A stretch of DNA of 64,000 nt from Persicitalea sp964500445. GTDB lineage: Bacteria; Bacteroidota; Bacteroidia; Cytophagales; Spirosomataceae. Made by a program: the position numbers and the translations under genes. The notes beneath the pieces were generated by a model. It worked only from the letters and a program-made list of their open reading frames with translations, had not been told where the DNA came from and did not search any database. The DNA is taken from NCBI GenBank assembly GCA_964500445.1, contig CAZCOG010000014.1, positions 1 through 64,000 of the forward strand. Reading direction: 5' to 3'. This document shows positions 59,104 through 64,000 of the stretch, piece after piece. Each line of letters starts with the position of its first letter. The first letter of the stretch is position 1.

Positions 59104-60645
59104 ATGAAACGTCGCTTTTTCTTAAAAACCTCATCGCTCACCGCGCTGTTACCCTGGACTCTGAATGGTTTGGGGGCACGGGCTTTCGGGCAGGAATCTT
59201 CGGCTTTCCTCGATGCCCTGGGTACCACTGCCAATGCTAATGACCGCGTGCTGGTGGTGATTCAGCTTAATGGTGGCAATGATGGACTAAATACGGTCAT
59301 CCCATTGGACCAAATGGGGAATTACCAGAAAATAAGGAGCAACATCGCTATTGAGGAAGCGAAAGTACTGAAACTCCGTTATCGTGAGCAGGCCGGACTG
59401 CATCCGGCTCTCAAAGGTTTTCAGGATATTTACAATGATGGTCGCCTGTCAATCATTCAGAACGTAGGATACGAAAACCCGAGCTTCTCGCACTTCCAGG
59501 CTAACGACATCTGGTTCAAAGGCGATAGTACTCCCAGCGATACCACCTCGGGCTGGTTGGGCCGCTACCTGGAAGAGCGCTTCGCGGGCTATCCTGAAGG
59601 CTATCCCAACGCCGAAATGCCCGATCCGTTGGCGATTCAGATCAGCGCGGTGGCCTCCACGGCCTTGCTGGGACCCAAGCAGTCGGTGGCACTGGCGATT
59701 CAGGACGTTGATACTTTCGCCCGACTCATTGGTGAAAAGCCCGCCGCTCCTTCATCGTCCTCACTTAATGCCCTAGCCAGCGATTACGTGGAATTCGTTC
59801 GCAGCCAGCAGACATTATCGGTAGCTTACGCCGACCAACTCAAAGCGGCCGCTACCAAGGGAGGTAACAATGCCAACTATCCGTCCGGTAACCGGCTGGC
59901 CGATCAGCTTAAAATAGTATCTCGCCTGATCAAAGGCGGCCTGCGCACGAAGGTATACTACGTGACTCTCGGTGGGTTCGATACGCACGCCAATCAGCTG
60001 ATCTTGCACAATAATTTGCTCACGCAATTGGGGGAAGCTACCAAAGCCTTTCTGGACGACCTTAAAACTAACAAACTCGACGACCGCGTGGTAGGGATGA
60101 CCTTCTCGGAGTTCGGCCGCCGCGCCTATTCCAACGGCAGCGCAGGCACCGACCACGGCTGGGCTTCCCCGCAGTTCGTGTTTGGTCACGGTATTAAGAC
60201 CCAGTTTATCGGCAGCAGTCCCGACCTGAATAATCTGGTCAAGAACAACATCGCGATCGAACACGATTTTCGGCAGGTGTATGCCAGCCTCCTGCGCGAC
60301 TGGTTCGAGGTGGACGAAGCTACGGTGCGTCGCGTGCTGCTGGGGGGCGACTACGAAGTGGTCCCCATCTTCCGCGAAACCATCACCGCCATGGAACCCG
60401 TTTCTGAATTGATTGCACTTTATCCTAATCCCGCCACGACCGAAGCCCGCTTGGTGTGGCCGATGGGTGAGGAATTAAAAAGTATAGAACTGGTAGATCT
60501 TTCGGGTAGGATGCAGCCCGTACAAGTGCAGCTTGTAGAAAGCAATAAACTGGTACTTGATTTGCGCCGCGTTCAGCGAACGCATTATGTAGTCAAATTA
60601 CAGACTACGCGTTCGGAATATTCTCGAAAGCTGGTAGTTCAGTGA
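59104..60645 (+). CDS. DUF1501 protein with Tat-like signal and type IX C-terminal sorting domain
   Basis: 513 residues from ATG 59104. N-terminus MKRRFFLKTSSLTALLPWTL fits a twin-arginine signal. DUF1501 core (about 50-420: VVIQLNGGNDGLNTVIPLDQ, VGMTFSEFGRRAYSNGSAGT then DHGWASP). The C-terminal 75 residues (ALYPNPATTEARLVWPMG and a final YSRKLVVQ) match type A sorting domains of the type IX system. Tat export followed by surface anchoring is the implied route. Role of the DUF1800/DUF1501 pair is unknown. Confidence 0.9.
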   Translation: MKRRFFLKTSSLTALLPWTLNGLGARAFGQESSAFLDALGTTANANDRVLVVIQLNGGNDGLNTVIPLDQMGNYQKIRSNIAIEEAKVLKLRYREQAGLHPALKGFQDIYNDGRLSIIQNVGYENPSFSHFQANDIWFKGDSTPSDTTSGWLGRYLEERFAGYPEGYPNAEMPDPLAIQISAVASTALLGPKQSVALAIQDVDTFARLIGEKPAAPSSSSLNALASDYVEFVRSQQTLSVAYADQLKAAATKGGNNANYPSGNRLADQLKIVSRLIKGGLRTKVYYVTLGGFDTHANQLILHNNLLTQLGEATKAFLDDLKTNKLDDRVVGMTFSEFGRRAYSNGSAGTDHGWASPQFVFGHGIKTQFIGSSPDLNNLVKNNIAIEHDFRQVYASLLRDWFEVDEATVRRVLLGGDYEVVPIFRETITAMEPVSELIALYPNPATTEARLVWPMGEELKSIELVDLSGRMQPVQVQLVESNKLVLDLRRVQRTHYVVKLQTTRSEYSRKLVVQ

Positions 60646-60736
60646 GGTTTCCACTTTTCTCGAAAGAGAAGATGCAGTCTATTCAAAAAAATGCTATTTT
60701 GAACGGAGAAACCAGAACCTTTAATCCTGATCTACT

Positions 60737-61579
60737 TTGAATCTGCATGTAATAAACACCGGACTTTTCAAACTCGATGGCGGGGCCATGTTTGGCGTAG
60801 TGCCCAAGGTACTTTGGCAGAAACATCATGCCGCCGATGGAAATAACCTCTGTACCTGGGCCATGCGATGCCTGTTGATCGAAGATGGCGATCGGCTGAT
60901 TTTGATCGACACGGGCATGGGTGAAAAGCAGAGTGAGAAGTTTTTTAGCTACTACGAGCCGCACGGTTACGCTACGCTACTGAAATCCATCGAAGAGACG
61001 GGCTTTCGCCCCGAAGATGTGACGGATGTAATTCTCACGCATCTTCACTTCGATCACGTGGGTGGAGCGGTAGTGCGAGATGGTGAAGAGCTGAGCCTTA
61101 CTTTTCCTAATGCTACCTACTGGTCAGAGGCTGATCACTGGCAGTGGGCGCTTCGTCCCAATCCGCGCGAGCGGGCTTCTTTCTTGAAGGAAAACATTTT
61201 GCCCATACAGGAATCGGGGCAATTAAAGTTTATCGAGGGTAGTTCGCCATTTCCCAATATCGACTTTATCAAAGTGAGAGGTCACACTGAGCAGATGATG
61301 GTGCCCGTCATTCAATGCAATGGGAGAACGCTCATTTACGCCGCTGACCTTATTCCCTCATCGGCGCATTTGCCACTAGCCTGGGTGATGGCCTACGACG
61401 TGCGGCCTTTGCTCACGATGGAAGAAAAAGAGCGGGTACTTAACCGGGCGCTGGAAGAAAACGCGATTTTGATTTTTGAGCATGATCCCGTTTACGAGGC
61501 AGCCACTCTGGAAAAAACGGAGAAGGGGATCAGGATCAGAGCACGGGGGGCACTGGGAGATTTTTTGCTACAAGATTGA
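60737..61579 (+). CDS. MBL-fold metallo-hydrolase
   Basis: 280 residues from TTG 60737; upstream there is an in-frame stop 9 bp away and the first ATG (60788) would remove the first strand, so TTG is needed. Metal-binding motif LTHLHFDHVGG (about 114-124), later GHTEQMMV (His) and YAADLIP (Asp), typical of the metallo-beta-lactamase superfamily near quorum-quenching lactonase-like enzymes. Substrate unknown. Confidence 0.87.
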   Translation: MNLHVINTGLFKLDGGAMFGVVPKVLWQKHHAADGNNLCTWAMRCLLIEDGDRLILIDTGMGEKQSEKFFSYYEPHGYATLLKSIEETGFRPEDVTDVILTHLHFDHVGGAVVRDGEELSLTFPNATYWSEADHWQWALRPNPRERASFLKENILPIQESGQLKFIEGSSPFPNIDFIKVRGHTEQMMVPVIQCNGRTLIYAADLIPSSAHLPLAWVMAYDVRPLLTMEEKERVLNRALEENAILIFEHDPVYEAATLEKTEKGIRIRARGALGDFLLQD

Positions 61580-61724
61580 GTGGAATGAATGTGTGAGAGC
61601 TGAATGTAAAAAAATACATGATCGTGCTATGCACGAAACAACTTCTTATACCATTACTTGTACTTGGAAAGGCTGGGTCGTCAAAACATTTTTGCCTTTC
61701 AACGATTTTAAGAAGTAAAGCACT

Positions 61725-62486
61725 ATGAAGACAGGACTCGTACTATCAGGCGGAGGCGCGCGCGGGATTTCACACCTTGGCGCAGTGAAAGCACTGCACG
61801 AACACGGCATTCGTCCCGACATTATCAGTGGTACCAGTGCCGGAGCTATCACCGGCGGACTACTGGCCTATGGGTACACTCCCGACGAAATCCTAGAAAT
61901 GATCATAAGTACCAGCTTTGTCCGCTATGTGCGGCCAACCTTCGCGGGAAGTGGTCTGCTACGGATGGATCGCATGGAAGAGATTTATCGAAAATATATC
62001 CCTGAAAATTCGTTCGGGTGTTTGAAAATACCACTCATCGTTTCGGCGACCGATATCTTCGCCGGCGAAACGGTCTATTTTAGTGAAGGTGAATTGGCGC
62101 GTCCCGTGCTGGCATCGAGCTGCCTGCCGGGGCTATTTGCGCCGATGCAGTATCAGGAGCGGCATCTGGTGGACGGTGGCGTGTTAAGCAATATGCCCGT
62201 AGAGCCACTGGAAGGCGTGGTCGACTACCTCATCGGCGTACACTGTAATCCGTTCAAACTACAACACCCGCCCCGCAATACACGCGAGGTGGTTTATCGC
62301 AGCCTCATTCTGGCCGTCCACGCCAAAACAAAAGAGCGTTTTCAGAAGTGCAATTTACTGCTTGAAGCCCCACAACTAGGCGATTATAGCGTGTATGATC
62401 TTCGTAAGGCACGTGAGCTCTTCGTCTTGGGTTATCGTCACGCCCGTCAGGTTTTGCAGGATACTTCTGCTCTGGCATTGCCTTGA
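61725..62486 (+). CDS. Patatin-like phospholipase
   Basis: 253 residues: oxyanion motif SGGGARGISHLG, nucleophile GTSAGA (Ser about 42) and catalytic Asp in HLVDGGVLS (about 150). Lipid acyl hydrolase of the RssA/YchK-like short form. No signal peptide, so cytosolic or membrane-peripheral. Confidence 0.92.
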   Translation: MKTGLVLSGGGARGISHLGAVKALHEHGIRPDIISGTSAGAITGGLLAYGYTPDEILEMIISTSFVRYVRPTFAGSGLLRMDRMEEIYRKYIPENSFGCLKIPLIVSATDIFAGETVYFSEGELARPVLASSCLPGLFAPMQYQERHLVDGGVLSNMPVEPLEGVVDYLIGVHCNPFKLQHPPRNTREVVYRSLILAVHAKTKERFQKCNLLLEAPQLGDYSVYDLRKARELFVLGYRHARQVLQDTSALALP

Positions 62487-62839
62487 TTTAGGTTGTGCTC
62501 CATCTCTTCCAAACAAATTTCGGCGCAAAAAATCAGGGCACAGATTTTTGCACATTTCCAATAAAAAAGTTTCGGTAACTCTACGGCTATCTTGCTGAAA
62601 GGCAACTTTGTAGGCGCATGCAATACCAAAGAAATCTCTGTCAATTGAGCCTAAAAGGCATTTGTTGCACATTTGTAACTTGAAATGCACAGTATTTTTC
62701 CAAATAATCTTCTATATGTGTACAAGGTTCCTTGTAATATATTTGGAAAATAAATTTAATAAGGGTCATTTGGTTTGTATTATTGAAATATTACATTTGC
62801 ATTAACAATTACCATTTTTTAACCTAAACTATATCGTAA
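62487..62839 (+). other. AT-rich leader of a SusC gene, with nested inverted repeats
   Basis: 353 bp without a gene. Outer arms TTTTCCAAATA (62696-62706) and TATTTGGAAAA (62740-62750) enclose an inner palindrome TACAAGGTTCCTTGTA (62721-62736). The promoter at 62769-62799 follows. Confidence 0.6.
62769..62799 (+). promoter_or_regulatory. Near-consensus Bacteroidota promoter for the second SusC gene
   Basis: TTTG at 62769-62772 and TACATTTG at 62792-62799 with a 19-bp spacer match TTTG-N19-TAnnTTTG exactly, 41 bp before the ATG. Confidence 0.75.
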
Positions 62840-64000
62840 ATGAGGAAAAATTTACTGTTGAGCCTCTTAATGGTGTGCTCGACTTGGGTGGCTCTGTACG
62901 CCCAAGACAGAAAAGTGACGGGCAAGATTACTGCCGCCGAGGATGGCAGCGGACTTCCCGGCGTATCCGTAGTTGTGAAAGGCAGCAATACGGGTACCAA
63001 CACCGATGCTGATGGTAGCTACTCCATCAATGTGCCTTCGCCTGATGCTACCCTGGTTTTTAGTTTTGTTGGTACTACTACCCAGGAAATTGTCGTCGGA
63101 AATCGCTCCGTCTTGAATGTACAGCTAGCTTCCGACACCAAGAATCTTCAGGAAGTGGTGGTAACGGCCATTGGCATTCAGCGCGAGAAAAAAGGGCTTG
63201 GCTATGCGGTATCGGGCGTCGATGCTGATCAAATCGCCCAGCGATCCGAGCCGGATCCGCTACGTGCATTATCGGCCAAGATGCCCGGCGTAACTGTTAC
63301 GGGTGGCGGCGGTGCTCCCGGGCAGGCTACAAAGATCAATATTCGGGGATTTAACTCTCTCACTGGCTCCACTCAGCCCCTTTTTGTGGTTGATGGTATT
63401 CCTTTCGACAACTCCGTAAGCGCTGGCGGAGCGGGTGACTTCGCCTCCAATACCGGTGCCTCGAACCGTGCCTACGACATCGATCCTAATAATATCGAGT
63501 CGGTATCGGTACTGAAAGGTGCCGCCGCAGCTGCCCTGTATGGTTCGCGTGCCGTAAATGGGGTCATCCTGATTACGACCAAAGCGGGTAGTAAAAAAGC
63601 CCGCAAGGGACTGGAAGTGACACTGAACTCGTCGTACAACCAGGAGCAAATTTCCAAACTTCCTGAGTATCAGGATGTATATATGCAGGGTTCTAACGGA
63701 AACTACAATGGTGGTTTCATCGGAAACTGGGGATCACCTTTTCCGGCGGAAGTAGACCGCGTCAACCAGGAGAACTTTGGCGGACGCCAGCGTTATACCA
63801 AAGATGTAAGTTTATACCGCTTCGGGCCCGACAAGGGAAAACCCTACCCGGCTGGTTTTGCGGAAAACCCACTGGCTCCCCGTCCTAATTTCTGCGTGGC
63901 CTTCCCCGATATGTGCGACCAGTATGGCAATGGGCTTCCCTATGCCTTGGTGCCCCACGATATCGTAGGCGGATTTTTCCAGGATGGTAAACTGATTGAG
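62840..64000 (+). CDS. SusC/RagA-family TonB-dependent receptor, 3' end beyond window
   Basis: 387 residues are visible. Signal peptide MRKNLLLSLLMVCSTWVALY, carboxypeptidase-like domain (about 25-105: VTGKITAAEDGSGLPGVSVV), a TonB-box-like EVVVTAIG, and plug domain (about 120-240) with SVLKGAAAAALYGSRAVNGV. There is no STN domain, so this receptor is not tied to a FecR relay. The barrel continues outside the window, and a SusD gene is expected downstream. Confidence 0.93.
   Translation, partial: MRKNLLLSLLMVCSTWVALYAQDRKVTGKITAAEDGSGLPGVSVVVKGSNTGTNTDADGSYSINVPSPDATLVFSFVGTTTQEIVVGNRSVLNVQLASDTKNLQEVVVTAIGIQREKKGLGYAVSGVDADQIAQRSEPDPLRALSAKMPGVTVTGGGGAPGQATKINIRGFNSLTGSTQPLFVVDGIPFDNSVSAGGAGDFASNTGASNRAYDIDPNNIESVSVLKGAAAAALYGSRAVNGVILITTKAGSKKARKGLEVTLNSSYNQEQISKLPEYQDVYMQGSNGNYNGGFIGNWGSPFPAEVDRVNQENFGGRQRYTKDVSLYRFGPDKGKPYPAGFAENPLAPRPNFCVAFPDMCDQYGNGLPYALVPHDIVGGFFQDGKLIE

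Noticed and set aside
61476..61718. Frames bridging the MBL-fold and patatin genes
   Set aside because: Largely overlaps the end of the MBL-fold gene in another frame; the remaining short stretch has no signature.
1..64000. CRISPR arrays or rRNA genes
   Set aside because: No regularly spaced identical repeats and no rRNA sequence were noticed.

Overview
The window comes from a moderately GC-rich member of the Bacteroidota, probably a cytophagalean of the Spirosoma/Dyadobacter type. The evidence is SusC/SusD pairs with a FecI/FecR switch, a fused LpxC-FabZ enzyme, a type IX secretion C-terminal domain, genes mostly without Shine-Dalgarno sites, and -7/-33 promoters of the TTTG/TAnnTTTG form. 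The genus assignment is inference only.

Layout. 1-4.4 kb: a 5'-truncated membrane SGNH hydrolase, an AraC regulator, a DUF983 protein and an L,D-transpeptidase lipoprotein. 4.5-13.3 kb: a glycan-use locus with a GH43 enzyme on the minus strand, then an ECF sigma factor, FecR anti-sigma factor, STN-containing SusC and SusD on the plus strand. 13.6-18.7 kb: mixed small genes (DinB, a secreted HEXXH protein, rpiA, an HxlR/NmrA pair with three regularly spaced operators, an NTF2-like protein, a decayed toxin-antitoxin pair and DUF5990). 18.9-20.7 kb: a very AT-rich two-gene cassette, a membrane-anchored receiver protein and a soluble GHKL ATPase, which looks like an uncommon two-component or conflict system. 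20.8-22.0 kb: a frameshifted yhcG (DUF1016) gene flanked by a duplicated permease 3' end. 22-28 kb: permeases, a DUF433/DUF5615 pair, a fused SpmA-SpmB protein and an FtsX-type permease. 28.3-33.5 kb: a cell-wall recycling group (NamZ-like, NagB-like, Mpl), an NCS1 transporter and a 58-aa membrane protein. 33.5-38.8 kb: the lipid A operon HD protein-lpxD-lpxC/fabZ-lpxA-pseudouridine synthase.

39.05-48.5 kb: a CAU-anticodon tRNA gene whose last 21 bp are repeated exactly at 48445-48465. Between the two copies lies a 9.3 kb type I restriction-modification island (hsdM, a PD-(D/E)XK/DUF5655 gene, hsdS, hsdR, an AlbA_2/HATPase gene), all on the minus strand and without a visible integrase. The island brings its own terminator next to the tRNA; a second terminator, probably the original one, lies beyond the right repeat.

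48.8-64 kb: an RND tripartite efflux operon behind a 25-bp palindrome, a Uma2-family protein, a secreted acetolactate decarboxylase-like lipoprotein, a rhamnogalacturonan acetylesterase-like protein, a DUF1800/DUF1501 pair (the second with a Tat-like signal and a type IX sorting domain), an MBL-fold hydrolase, a patatin, and the start of a second SusC receptor behind a near-consensus Bacteroidota promoter.

The best candidates for undescribed biology are the receiver/ATPase cassette at 18.9-20.7 kb and the integrase-less tRNA island with its extra nuclease gene.
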